This document shows positions 36,119 to 48,125 of a stretch of DNA of 64,000 nt, piece by piece. The notes below the pieces were generated by a model. The model was given only the letters and a program-made list of their open reading frames with translations, was not told the DNA's origin and searched no databases. Source of the stretch: Umbelopsis isabellina (Eukaryota > Mucoromycota > Umbelopsidomycetes > Umbelopsidales > Umbelopsidaceae); NCBI GenBank assembly GCA_016758905.1, contig JAEPQZ010000004.1, positions 248,001 through 312,000 on the forward strand, given 5' to 3'. The translations under genes were made by a program, and so were the position numbers. Every line of letters starts with the position of its first letter. Position 1 is the stretch's first letter.

Positions 36119-36547
36119 TATTTTTTTGGTTTGGTTGCTGTTAAGAAAGCCCAACATGATGGTCGTACCGGTACACTATTTAAGATTGCGGAGTTGCCGA
36201 GCGAGAGGGCGGGATTGCATATTCACCCCAATCAAGCAGGGTATAGGATGGTACCCCCCGAGAAATACGACCTCTTTTAGGTCCATCTGAGGGTAAAAGT
36301 ATGTCGCATTTCAGGTATGCTATAGCTATGCACGATTTTATGTGTCATATGTATTGAAGTTCCAAGATTTTATTAGCGAGAGTGAAAATTGCAATATCTT
36401 CCTGAAATGAAATAGTACTCCCAAGAATAGGCCTGTGCAGGTCAGATAAGGAAAATAAAATTTTTAACATAAATTGTGGCCCTTGTTGGCGAATCGCCAG
36501 CTTTTCTTCTCAGAAGCAGGCTTTTTCAGTGTTACTGAGTAGAAAAA
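36119..36547. promoter_or_regulatory. Bidirectional promoter of nitrate reductase and nitrate transporter
   Basis: 429 bp between the two ATGs. One canonical GATA-factor site, AGATAAG (36444-36450), fits AreA/Nit2-type nitrogen control. I looked for the NirA/Nit4 core (CTCCGHGG) and found only a partial match (CTCCGCAA on the minus strand near 36187-36194). Joint nitrogen regulation is inference. Confidence 0.6.
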
Positions 36548-38492
36548 ATGTCGGCTTTCAGTACGAAACTGGTGGTGGATGGGCATAACAAGGCAACAAC
36601 CATCAAGTTATTTTCTTTTGCGCGGCCGCACATGCGAGCTCTTCACTTAGTAAGATACAAGCATTTTTCATTAACATGGTCACTCATTGCTAACATGTTT
36701 TGGTCTCCATAGAGTTGGCTATCGTTCATGACAGCCTTCTTTTCATGGTATGCTATACCACCACTTATATCTATCATTGGAGCTGACATTGGGTTATCAG
36801 CAGTATGTTTTCTTATGGCATTATACGCGAAAAGTTCATCAACGACTGATCCGATTACATCCCAAATTTTAGAATGATATCTACGATTCCAATATTGTCG
36901 CTGTTGCCGCTACTATTGGTAAGTAATCTTACCTGAGCTTTATATAATTGTAATTGTAAGTATCCTTATTAACAAAGATTTGTATTCGTGCAGTTGCTCG
37001 GCTATTCGTCGGACCACTGTGTGAGCGTTTCGGACCTCGCAAGGTCATGGCAGGTCTTCTCTTTGCTGGGGCCATTCCAACCGCCATGGTTGGATTAGTC
37101 AAGTCCGCAGGCGGTCTCATGGCTTTAAGGTATATAGATGGAGCTAACATTCCTATGCAACATGCCACATTAAGGCGACAGCTAACTTTGACGGCATACA
37201 GATTTTTTATTGGTATCTTGGGAGCGACTTTTGTGCCCTGCCAATTTTGGTCAACCCAAATGTTCGCACCAAAAGTAGTGGGAGCTGCTAATGCGCTTAC
37301 AGGAGGATGGGGCAACATGGGAGCTGGTATTACGTGAGATTTACTTTTTTCTATGCAATTGCCCATTTATAATCATATGCACGTTGTTGATCCCTGTTTG
37401 CAGATATCTTGTCATGCCGCCTTTATACAATGGCATTTATTCACATACCCCCACAAGTAACGCATGGAAAGCTGTCTACATTATACCTGCAGGTGCGTCT
37501 TGAAATTGCTTCAGGTACCAATTCTGACCAATGCTAATATACTATTTAGGCTTATGTATATTGATGGCCTGCATTGATTTGTTGTTTGCCGATGATTGCC
37601 CGGAAGGCAAATGGCATCAAGCAAGTAAGACTGAGGAGGCGAATGCTATACAAACTCCACAGCTAGAGTCCAAAACCGACTTTGAAAAAGCACCAGGTGT
37701 TACAGAACTCGAGACCATATCAAATGCAGACAACAGTCAACGAGATACTGATTCTTTGACATCCGTCAATTCAACCAAATCAGCTATGACTTCTCTTATA
37801 ATCGGTTTCAAGACGTTCTGTAGACCGGCCGTTCTCATTCTCGTCGTTCAATATGCATGTTCCTTTGGCCTGGAATTAAGCGTAGATAATATCATTGCTG
37901 CTCTTTTCCACAGTCGATTCAATCTTAGCCTTACGGTTTCCTCCTATGTTGGATCAGTATTTGGCCTCCTCAATCTCTTTTCTCGTCTCTCAGGCGGTCT
38001 ATTTGGTGACTATCTATACAAAAAGTTCAGGTTACCTGGTCGTATCCTGGCACAATTGATTATCTTCATCTGCGAGGGCTGCTTTTTGATTGGATTCAGT
38101 TATAGCTTGGGACGAATGGATTCAAGCATTGTCATGATGATCTGCTTTAGTCTATTTGTACAGGCTGCTGCTGGATCTACATTTTCGCTGGCTCCATTTG
38201 TGGATCCTGCCAACTCTGGTACAGTAATTGGTATTGTCGGTGCCGGCGGTAAGTGTCCAATGAACCGTTGATATGATGTCGTACATTAGCTAATGATGCT
38301 ATTTAAATAGGCTCACTAGGTGGATTGTGCTTCAATTTTCTCTTCAAGGCCTATGGGACTGATTACCATTCGTCTTTCTTAGTATTGGGCATTGTTGCCC
38401 TCGTAAGTGGAGTAATTGGCTCCTTGCTATTACGTGTACAAAAGCAATCTCTATTTCATCTACGTCGCTCAACTGAGAAACGAAATATTTAA
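36548..38492 (+). CDS. crnA: High-affinity nitrate transporter, NNP/NRT2 family
   Basis: Eight exons (36548-36649, 36713-36802, 36873-36918, 36994-37129, 37202-37333, 37404-37492, 37550-38248, 38311-38492), 491 aa with about 12 membrane segments. Both nitrate signatures are present: GGWGNMGAG (159-167) and [15 protein letters not shown] in the second half. LCERFGPRK is the MFS loop 2-3 motif. A hydrophilic central loop (about 245-310) is typical of fungal CrnA/NrtA. It takes up nitrate with protons at the plasma membrane and is paired with the nitrate reductase. No nitrite reductase gene lies in the window. Confidence 0.96.
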
Positions 38493-38798
38493 AGAACCAA
38501 ATCTCTTGATTGGAAGCAAACATATCCCACACAATCAATACCTTATTTTCAGATACCTAACTTACTGTTTCACTATCTTAATCAATAAATATCATTAGAC
38601 CTTCGAGATTAATGATGGGTGCTCAATTTGCAGGTAGAAAGATTTACTCGGAGCCAATGGAGATGATCGGAAGTGCCTCGAAAATCTTGGAATTGGTCCT
38701 GGCCATAACAGGCAATCACAGTCACGCACAGCGATTTTTTAGAAACTTTGTGGAGAAAGAAATACCATAGCTTTCTTTAACTTTCTCTAAACTACAAA
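38493..38798. other. Intergenic
   Basis: 306 bp between the nitrate transporter and the 66-aa gene. Nothing recognised. Confidence 0.45.
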
Positions 38799-39074
38799 AT
38801 GTTCCAACGTCTGCTCAACTTTTGGGTCCAATCCTTCGTCACTGAGCGCTTGCTCGCCAGCAAGACTTTCAATCAAGTCGCAGCAAAGACTCACCACCAT
38901 GTTTCCCACTTGACCAACAAAGGTTTGTAGACGATTCGACATGCCATGACTAATGACAAAGAGTTAGAAACTTATCTCATGTTTACTTTATATTCAGGCC
39001 AACAAACTAGCAGTACCTTCATGAAAGCTTTCAAGGAGAATCTCGAGAAGGAACGTTTGAGCGCTAAGAAATAA
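38799..39074 (+). CDS. Small basic protein, 66 aa, unrecognised
   Basis: Two exons (38799-38922, 38998-39074) join in frame to 66 aa. The sequence starts MFQRLLNFWVQSFVTERLLA, is amphipathic and basic, contains a THHHV run, and ends KERLSAKK. The intron has good ends (donor GTTTGT, acceptor ATTCAG preceded by a T-rich tract) and the coding frame is kept, which supports a real gene. A mitochondrial or membrane-peripheral location would fit the amphipathic N-terminus, but this is inference; function unknown. Confidence 0.65.
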
Positions 39075-39531
39075 GTAGCTCAGTCTTTTCTCTGCAATCT
39101 GAGCTACTCTCAGAATTATTCCCCCCAAACCACCCCCTCCTGCTTGGCTCCATTGGTGACAGCTAGCCTGCACCGCAGCTTTTTCATTTCTGCCGTATAT
39201 TTCAATTGATAGAACAAAATAATACATCCACTCAAGTCATTTCTCATTCTCTGCATTCATATTAAGTTGTAATATCTGGCCATGGCCAGCCAGCAGCATG
39301 TTTAATTTTTTTTCTTTTTGGGTTGAGTGGTGTGCTACATATAATATAAGAAAACGTCTAAGTGATCGACGTCGATTTGAAAAAACCGGTGAATAGGAGG
39401 CGTTGATCGAATGGAAAGTAAAAAGGAAAAGCAAAGGAAAAAAAGGAGAGAGGGGATAAATACAATAACGACCCAATGGTCCTAGATTATTTTTTCTTCT
39501 TTTTTTGTTGTTGGTGTTTTAACGGTTCACG
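39075..39531. other. Intergenic between convergent genes
   Basis: 457 bp; T-rich and A-rich runs from two 3' ends. No gene seen. Confidence 0.5.
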
Positions 39532-41525
39532 TTAAGCTTGTTCTTCCTTGTTAATAATGATTGTCTCGGTCTCTTGACTGGCCAATTGCTTTACTGCTTC
39601 CGTACGTCGCATAGGGCCGTTATAGAAAAGACACAAGAGGGTACAGACAACTGCTGCTCCACATTGGAACATCAGTCCCCTTCGAAGGTTGTTTTTGGGA
39701 GTGCCATTGGGGTCTCGTAGTTGATCCATAACTAAAACAAAGACGAAACCAAAAGCTTGGCAGAACTGCCATAGGAATGATGAAGATGTGCTTTCGGGCA
39801 CCGGGTAAGATGCTAAAAAAGGAGAACCGGTATAAGTAAATCGTGCAAGCACATAGATGATGCATGAGAAATAATGCTGCGGGTCAATGTACCTTCTGCT
39901 CCAAGTTCGATAACCACCGGCACCAAGAAGGATAAGAAAAATTGATTCATGGCGTTAACGTATAGCACAGCTGCAAAGGACTCTTTTTGAACTAGAGCAA
40001 AATGGTCAGGGCGATTTCGTCGTTTATGTTTTATGATAGAAATGATATAGTCACTTACTAACAAAAACGAAAGCAAGATAAGTAGTCAGCATTAGAGGCG
40101 CCATAAGGCGCAGGAAGAGCTTGTGTTGTTTGGTCAAGTCTAATACGGGACCAGCCACGGCTATAGGAAAAAAAAAATTGTATGAGATGAATTTGCTTGG
40201 TTCGTAGTCACGATGCAGCCCGGTTGACACTTACAGCAGCCAAGAGTTCCGGACACTAGGCCAACTGCCGAAAGTATGCCGGCCTGGGAGTTGGTGTAGC
40301 CATACGGTGTGAGAATTTGAGCAAACAGATTACCAAACGAGATACTGAGCCCAACATTAATTCCATGGATAGCCAGCAGTATCCAATAGTGTTTGTTGCG
40401 AGTTAATAATTTTATACCGCCAAAATATGATGGCTTTGGCTCTGTACTAACGACAGAAGCTGGCGTAGGAGGACGTTCAGGAATAAACAAGAATGGTAAA
40501 GTCGTCACTGAAGCAATAACGGCGACAATGATTAACTGGTGGATTACAAGCATTAGGGTTTGGTATTGAGGATACATGTGTCAAAGGTTGTCAAACTTAC
40601 GGTAAAACCAATTTTATCTTTTCCAGTTGCAATTGCTGGCATTAGAAAGTAAGCAACAATACCACCATAATTTGAAGCTAGAATATAATAATGCAAATCA
40701 ATAGTAGTGTCAGTAACTCATTGTTCATTTTTTTTTTAACCTCCTCGAACCAAACAATTGAATTTCTGACTTACCAACAAATACACCGGCTGTGGCTCTA
40801 CGGCTTTCAGTAAACCATGTGGCAGCAAACTGATCGACAAAATATTCATGTTTAGTATTGTTGCTTCAGGAAAAATAATGCCCTGATAATTTCGTATGTA
40901 GTGTAACGTACCATGGTCATGATGTTCAACGTCAACGGGCATGAGGCTGAGGCAATGACTTGGCCGACCATGAGGATTGGGAAAGACGGCTGTGGTAATT
41001 GAACAGCCAGCCATCGTATCCAGCAACCAATGGTATTAAGACAGCCGGCAAGGAGAAGCTAGATATTTTGAACTGTATTAGACAAGTCATATTGTAAAGG
41101 TTGACATGTCAATATCTTACCGATTTTTTGACCCCAATAGCTTCGAATAACCAACCGGTAATAAAACTCAAAGCGACATACACCACTGATTGCACGTTGG
41201 ACAACCAGTTGATGGCCGTCAAAGATACTCCTAAATATTCGGCTACGACGGAGGGAATGGGACTGAATGTAGTTTGATATATACTGACAGCCGACCGTAA
41301 ACCAACCAATAGGAGCAAAATTAGCCATGCTATGGGATAAGTGCGAGGAGCTGGTGCATGGCTTTCAATGACGGTCTGGGTTTCTGAGGGAGACGACACA
41401 TATGTTTCATCGGAAAAATGAAAGGATGGCGATTGGTCTATGTTTAATGGTGGGACATCTGCTTGTATTGAGGATCGACGTTTGTTCCTTGGAGCATAAT
41501 GGAAAGATTCTTGGTCCGCAGTCAT
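39532..41525 (-). CDS. FLVCR/SLC49-like major facilitator transporter
   Basis: Eight exons (41525-41121, 41058-40912, 40829-40775, 40677-40601, 40535-40235, 40160-40059, 39991-39893, 39812-39532), 488 aa. A 65-residue hydrophilic N-terminus precedes about 12 membrane segments. The conserved block INWLSNVQSVVYVALSFITG, then GWLFEAIGVKKS at loop 2-3, and CWIRWLAVQ resemble FLVCR1/2 and SLC49A4 (DIRC2). Family knowledge: animal FLVCRs move haem, choline or ethanolamine; fungal members are uncharacterised. The substrate is not inferred here. Confidence 0.82.
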
Positions 41526-42956
41526 TAAGATGATATAACTTAGGGTTTTAGGTCAAGTAGCCTAGAATCAATTGCAAAGAAAAAATAAAGATGTAGATTC
41601 AATGAGAGTCAGTAGGTGGTTGGAAGATTGAAAAGAACAAAGAAAAAAAGAGAGAGTAAACACGAATAAGCAAGTATATAACAAGTCAGCGTATAAAGAG
41701 TTAAAGTCTTTATAAATCAAATTTGACGAAAATACGAAAGTTAGCCAGTTGGGCATATACTGTGCATGATGTGCCGAGGATCGAAATAGGATCACCTACG
41801 ACTAACGTACAGATGAAATAAAATATTGTTTTGTATATTACTCCCCACAGACGTAAACCAAACCAAATAGAGTTCTCTTGGCTTTGTAGTCAGGTAATGA
41901 TTGACCTTCTCGGTTGAAATGAAAACCGCAGAAAAGGGGGGCACGCGGTATTGTCGGTGAGCTCATTCTTAAACAAGCATGCAAGAAGAAGGGGGGGGGG
42001 GAGGAGAGCAAGAGACAGATGCATCGTTCAATTATGTATGAATGGGTGTCGAAAACAAAGTTTACCATCATGAGCACCACGCTGAATTCTATAATGGATC
42101 ATCTGCATCCCTAGTAGATGGGTTCAATGCTCTAAAAAAATTCATTTGGAACTATTTAGTACACATGATATGTAACGTAAGCAAGTTGTTTTTAAGTTGA
42201 AGTGCTTTTTTGCTTTATTATGCTCGATTGTGAGTTTAATAAGTTATGGCTTGCGAACGAAATAATTCTAACGATCGACAATGTCTCTAATAATCAACGT
42301 TACTGAATGCTAAATATTTTCCTGACCATTGTCTCATACTTTCATAGTTTTTGTTGCATTTCTTTTTTCATGCAACATGACCTGCAGCAGTCAGCGTCCA
42401 TTTGACATATGAATTGTTAAGCTGAAGAGAGCACGAATGAGGTGCAAGTTGGAGACGGTCACTGCATGGAATATCCCGGGATGGAGGACAATGAGATTTT
42501 TGCCGTGTCGAAAATTTTTTTCTGGCTCGCGAGGGGTGACCATCACATTGAGAATTGGACCAGAAAAAACCTGGCCCATTTTCCATCAGCCAGCCAGCCA
42601 GCCATCAAGCAAGCCTCTCTCTCTCCACACACTCCAATGTATAGCCCCTAGTAAGCCATTTATAAACTTGTTTGGTGGTGCTGAGGTACGAAAAAGGGTT
42701 TTCCCCGCAAATGAACCAATAAAAGGAAAAAAAAATATTAGCATTCAGACAGAGCAAGCAAGTATCTTAAAATCGGTCCGTCCGCTCAAAGACATGCTTT
42801 TCCAAAACTTCTTTCTCAGGGGTAGTTTATAGATTAGATGTTCTTATCAGAAAGCGTTCAATTCGTATGTCGGGACAAAGCATGACAGGTGGAACGCATG
42901 TTCATTGAGAGACTAATTTGGCAGTGCTATTCTAGTTTTCTGTACATTATATTTTT
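41526..42956. other. Intergenic, 1.4 kb
   Basis: Upstream of the FLVCR-like gene and downstream of the HDDC2 gene. It holds an 11-base G-run (41991-42001), and a CAGC tetranucleotide run near 42588-42605 followed by CT repeats. Overlapping open frames at 42391-42832 on both strands look like chance frames. No other feature. Confidence 0.5.
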
Positions 42957-43909
42957 TTACTGGCTGTTACCCAGGTGTGCATTTCTCTCTGCATAGAGTG
43001 CTTCGGCCCACGCTTTAACAGTGGGGTGTTTGAATTTGCCATTGGTAGAGTTGAAAAACGATTGTAGTTCTTTCTTGTCAGCTGGACGAATATGAAAAAA
43101 AAAAAAGGTTAAAATTTAGGGTATGGCAAGCGAACATAATTGGGTAAATAACTTACACTTTTCATATTCGAGAGCTTGGACGATCATCTCAAATTTGTCC
43201 AAGTCTTTGACTAATAATGCTTCAGGTGTGGCTGCATCTTCATATTCCTGCCATAGCGACGTGATTTCCTTAGCCATGTTCGAGTCACCAAGCAGTGATT
43301 GGTAGCTTTCAATGGCAGTCTGGGGGAAGAAGGTTGGTTTATCAACTTACGGAATACCTCAATTAGGCGAAAACGTCCTTCACGACCCAAGAAAAAAAAA
43401 AGCCTTACTCGTTCCTGTCTATACTTTTCATCCTTGCTGACACCAGCGTGGGGGGTAATATCGCCCTTGAAAATACTGATTAGATGGTTGTGTCTAGAAC
43501 ATGACGCGCGGGGGTACGTGCGGGCTATGCAAAATGACTTACAACCACGGCTTCTGCCAAATCGTGAACAATTGCCATTTTGATGCACCTATTGGTGTAT
43601 ATCACGTAAGGTTTACGAAAATCAAGAAAGTCTTTTTAATAATCTATTATCGTCTTACTTTTCACGGTCCAGTGTTGGGTCATCGATCAGCATTGCCATC
43701 ACTCCCATTCGGTGCATGTGATCGGCAATGGATTCAGGTTTCTGAATCCCTGAATCCACCCACCCGGTTCTTTTGGTGCGCTAATTGAGCAACTTCAATG
43801 AGTGACATAATTGATATGGTTTCGGCTCATCCCGACGCCTTTTTCAATAGTTTACCTTGAGATTCTCAATGATGTGCAGAAATTTTATAACATTAGTTGG
43901 ATTCGACAT
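42957..43909 (-). CDS. HDDC2/Ygk1-type 5'-deoxynucleotidase (HD domain)
   Basis: Six exons (43909-43856, 43780-43659, 43588-43543, 43465-43409, 43319-43157, 43081-42957), 188 aa. Signature order: LKRTKRTGWVD, ESIADHMHRMG (first metal His), MAIVHDLAEAVVGDITP (HD pair plus downstream Glu/Asp) and LLVKDLDKFEMIVQA (distal Asp). Family knowledge: YfbR/HDDC2/Ygk1 hydrolyse deoxynucleoside 5'-monophosphates. Unrelated in mechanism to the PhnZ-type HD protein at 4927 (no Tyr/Glu lid pair). The last donor overlaps the codon after YEK; the join gives EYEKSDKKEL. Confidence 0.9.
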
Positions 43910-44970
43910 GATTAACTGGTGTCTTATCGGACCGGATACTTGAAGCCACGTTCCTTAATTGGTAGGGCAACAACGACGTTGCAATAAAATTTTTTTTGTG
44001 GATGACCATTTTGTGGCACATTTTGGTGCTGTCAATTTGACATTTTATTTTAATATCAAAGGCCTAGTTTCTCTATAATCGGGGAGAAATGAGGGAACAT
44101 TATGCACAGCTTATAGTCATCATTGATAAGCCGATAGTTACAGCTATAAGTGCCATCTTTTCCACCCAGATAATATCTCCAAGGGTTGTTGAATTATATT
44201 GATGGCCCGCTTCTTGTACAACATTGCAAGGTAATTCCATCCCAAATTAGCTCCAATCGACAAGACACTAAATAAAAATAAGTTGGGCATGATAAACTAT
44301 GTTCGAGAAGATATACTATGGGTTACCCTGGTAAAACATCATTGAAGATCTGGCTAAAGGTTGATATAAAAAGCAAGCTCAGCCTCCATCCCATATAGCC
44401 GGCCATAATAAAGAGTGGGATACTGCATGGATACGCGACACGAGGTTCTCGACCATTTTCTGATCCCGAAATAAAAAAAGTGATTATTAGATGTTACTTG
44501 GCAAGCGGGAATATACGGGCCATGCATAAGCTATGAGTACTCGAGCTTTGGTATTATCCAATAGAAGACCCTTGACATGGATGATGAGCCACAAATCATT
44601 TACATTTTTACTTGGTAATGGATATATTTGACAAAAGGCTGAGAATAAGCTGGAGCGATATGTTGTAAATGCTGTACTCCCCGAATGGCATAAGTAAAAA
44701 ATAGAAAAGATGTACTACACTAATATTATACAGTGTTTCCAAAGTTTCCTTTCCTCTGTTTTCTTTCTTCTCTTCATTCTCTCTCCTTACCACCTCGTCC
44801 TCTTCATCACCTTCTCCTCCTCCATCACCACTTTCATTTGAAGAGAGAGGCGCACATACATCACCCGGAAATTCATAGAGCGAAAAATAAGGACATCAGT
44901 CATTTTTTTTCCATCTACATCCAATACCCAGCCCACTCACTAAAAAAGTCATAAAACGCGATAAACTCGA
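43910..44970. other. Intergenic, 1 kb, with pyrimidine-rich tract before the protease gene
   Basis: Divergent 5' regions. A CT-rich tract runs from about 44740 to 44835, 135-230 bp before the protease-like ATG; such tracts are common in strongly expressed fungal promoters. No gene seen. Confidence 0.45.
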
Positions 44971-46510
44971 ATGCGCTCCACCATCTTTTGCCTCGCTGCT
45001 CTCGCTCAACTTGCTTTGACTGCTGTTGCAGAGAACCATGTCACCATCCCTCTTTTCCGTAGATCGCCTTCACCTTTCTATGAAGCTGCTGGAAAGCAGA
45101 TTGATGATGGAGTTGTACGTTGAGAATTTTCACTTCGTCTTTGAGACACCAACCTAAAGCCACCAAATCTTAACCTTTATTTTTTTTTTTATTAATAATA
45201 ATAGCTAGCTGGCAAAGTCAGTGTCGGTACACCACCTCAAGAATTCAACGTTGTCTTTGACACCAGTATGTTGCCGAGAAGTTTTCGTAAAAAGCCGTTC
45301 GAAAAATATCCATTCTAATTTTTTTTTTTCTTCACAGGCACTGGTTTGAGTTGGATTCGTGGCTCAAAGGTAAATATAACAAATATCGACGATCTCTGTA
45401 TGCTTATTTTGCCCAAATCTAATCAATTTTTTTTTGTTCCCATGACAGTGCCGAACTGAGAACTGCCTCGATCGTTGCACTTACTACTCGACCCGCTCCA
45501 CATCTGCCGTATCGACCGGCCATAAGTATTCCATTAACTATGGCGACTCCTGTGTCGATACTCGCATCTACCTTGACACCGTCGAGTTTTCAGGCATCAA
45601 GGTTCCCAACATGCCTATTGGAGGTGCCGATCGCATGAGCGGCTTCGATGCTGGTTTCGACGGCTATCTTGGTCTCGGTCCCAACATTCAATTCAACAAG
45701 ACTGGAAAGCTTTACGCCGGACAAGGCAACTTGCAGCGTCGCCAAACCTTTGAGAACCAACCTAGCAGTTTCGTTAACTCTGCTTTCCAGATTGGTCAAG
45801 TTCAAAGCCCTCAGTTTGGTGTGTTCGTCACTCCCAATGCCACTACTTACAACACCACCACTCCTGCTGCTCCTGCCAACCCTGCTGCCCCACAACCAGC
45901 TACCAACGTTCCTCCTTCCACTGGTGGTTTTACTAAGCGTTCTGATGCTGATTGCCCTGCTGGTTACCTCATTTTCGGTGGTGTCGACACCTCCAAGATT
46001 GATGGCAGCTTCAAGTACCTTCCTCTTGCTGATCCTGCCGATGGTAACAGCCGCAACTGGGATGTCTGCTTGAGAAAAGCTGATTTTGGTCATGGCTTGT
46101 CTTTCGACCAACACCCCGATGCCATTGCTTCCATCAGTCTGTCCACTTCTTACATCACGTTGCCTTGCCGTCAAGCTGACAAGTTCCACGACAAGATTGG
46201 CGGAAAGTATCTTGAATCAACACAGACCTATTCTATCAAGTGCAGTGAAATCAGCAAGCTTCCTCCTCTCAAGCTTAGATTCGATGAGTACACTGTCGAG
46301 CTCCCTGCTTCATACTGGACCAAGGAGGTCGATGCCGGTAGAGACTGCTGCCAAACCTTGATCCGCAGAGGTTCTTCCGAGCGCGACTGGGTTCTCGGCA
46401 CTTCCTTCACTCATGCCTTCTATACCAGCTTTGACCCCGAAAAGGAGGCTCTTGGCCTTGGTGTCATCAAGGGTACCAGCAAGAATGGTATCAAGATCAC
46501 CAAGAACTAA
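44971..46510 (+). CDS. Secreted aspartic-protease-fold protein, probably catalytically inactive
   Basis: Four exons (44971-45114, 45205-45265, 45338-45369, 45449-46510), 432 aa. A signal peptide (1 to about 20, AALAQLALTAVA) opens a pepsin-like A1 fold: VSVGTPPQEFNVVFDTS, YSINYGDS, GFDGYLGLG, YLIFGGVDTSKIDG and DWVLGTSFTHAFYTSFD. The first Asp (67) is kept but DTG reads DTS. The second DTG is replaced by SLSTS, so Ser309 stands at the Asp position. A Thr/Pro/Ala-rich insert (about 205-235) and many extra Cys are present. Secretion is likely; proteolysis is unlikely by family rules. Codon use is strongly biased (C-ending codons), as in highly expressed genes. Confidence 0.88.
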
Positions 46511-46965
46511 GGCGGCACCGTTCATTGCTACTGTCTTTTTAAATTTGGTAGGCTTTTTTTTTTTTACCCATATCAATAAATGAATGTGCTAAAGAACAAA
46601 CCCTTTCCATTCTTTCTACCCCCAATTTTCTTTTTGATGCCTTTCCCACATCAAATATGCGATGCCATTCATTTTATCTGTACCACTCCTTTTGTACTCT
46701 CTCTCGTTTTGCTACATTATTAAAAGTTTAAATATGTAACAAGACGTTTATGCCTCTTCATTTGTAACTTCAATGTTCCTTTCGATTATCATTAAACAAA
46801 ACGAAAAAGAAAAAAAAAATATCGAAAAAAGAAAAGAACACTTTTTGATGGTACATTGAGGTGTTGAGCTGAGAAGGCAAGGCCCGACGAAATTTGTCTG
46901 GCGCCTGTGCTCAAAAACACTAAGGCGCTGAAATTTTTAGGCATAGATTTGCACTTTCACATCCA
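46511..46965. other. Intergenic
   Basis: 455 bp: T-rich 3' end of the protease-like gene and the prefoldin promoter. No feature recognised. Confidence 0.45.
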
Positions 46966-47689
46966 ATGGCACAAGTTCAAACTAATCCAAGAGGCATACC
47001 GACCTCGCCCTTTGTCGTAAGTTCAATCACTTCAATCACTACCTATGATCGCTACTGTACCTTGGTGATTGCCCCTTTTTGTAAGTGATTAACACTTTAA
47101 TCTCATCCAATCAGGAACGTGTCGAAGATTACGTCTCGGCCGCCGAACCAGTGGAGGTGGTTCTGAAAAAGTTCCAAGAGGCCATTAGCAAATATAAATT
47201 CATGGAAATCAACATGCTGCAGCGAAGAAAGATACTGGAAGAAAAGATCCCCGAGATTCAAAAGTCGCTGTCGACAGTTGAGTTCTTGATTGAGAAACGA
47301 GACAGTGATGACGATACCCCTACCATGGAGACGGAATTCGAGTTGAACGACACGCTGTACGCGAGAGCCAAGATTGAGCCAAGTGGTACTGTGTACTTGT
47401 GGCTAGGCGTAAGTCGAAATTTGATAGATGGATCTATCTTAATTGAATCTTTTGTTAGCGGCTGACCGAGATATATCATTTGCAGGCTAATGTCATGTTG
47501 GAGTATACGTTGGAGGAGGCGCAAGAATTGTTAAAATCCAAGCTAGGCACGGCAAAGACGTCGCTAAGCAATGCCATTGAAGATTTGGAGTTTTTGCGTG
47601 ACCAAATCACTACCATGGAAGTCAACACTGCTCGAGTCTACAACTGGGATGTCAAGCAAAGACGATTGGCCAAGGCTCAGGCTGCCTAA
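46966..47689 (+). CDS. PAC10: Prefoldin subunit 3 (PAC10/VBP1)
   Basis: Three exons (46966-47016, 47115-47408, 47486-47689), 182 aa. The alpha-class prefoldin layout is present: N-terminal coiled coil ([21 protein letters not shown]), central beta hairpins ([31 protein letters not shown]) and C-terminal coiled coil ending [16 protein letters not shown]. It is part of the heterohexameric cytosolic chaperone that passes actin and tubulin to CCT. Normal length (yeast Pac10 199). Confidence 0.95.
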
Positions 47690-48125
47690 GTTGTCCCCGT
47701 TTTCTCCCTGTTACATCCAAACCCTTGTCATGCAACTGATCACAATAGGATTTCGCAATTTATTAGATAATAAACAAAAAAAAGTACTAGTTTTTGCAAT
47801 TAAAAAAAAGCAAGTCGTCATCTTATTAACATGCACATGCACATTCATGTATATGTATCAGTGTGAAACCCATATACATGCTAACCCCCTGCACGCGTCA
47901 CATCATGTCATAACAGTACAGCATCATCCTAAGCGTAACCATAAGCATATCGTTTTATTTTGAAAAAAGGTTAGGGGTTAACATATGTACGTAAAATAAT
48001 AAGTAAAAAATATATGGAAAAAAGATCATGCTATGTACGATAAATCGGTCTATGTGAAACGAGACCGCCGTAGTTTTTGTAACATATATCATACAAAGAA
48101 GTGGTTTGTGACAAGATTAAAAGAA
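47690..48125. other. Intergenic between convergent genes
   Basis: 436 bp of A/T-rich 3' sequence. No feature seen. Confidence 0.5.

Noticed and set aside
36181-36200. NirA/Nit4 binding site in the nitrate promoter
   Set aside because: Only six of eight core bases match (CTCCGCAA).
42391-42832. Overlapping open frames of 62-131 codons on both strands
   Set aside because: Low-complexity, repeat-derived (CAGC and CT runs), no codon bias, no domain, no splice support.
45590-46189. 199-codon minus-strand frame over the aspartic-protease-like gene
   Set aside because: Antisense shadow of a codon-biased gene.
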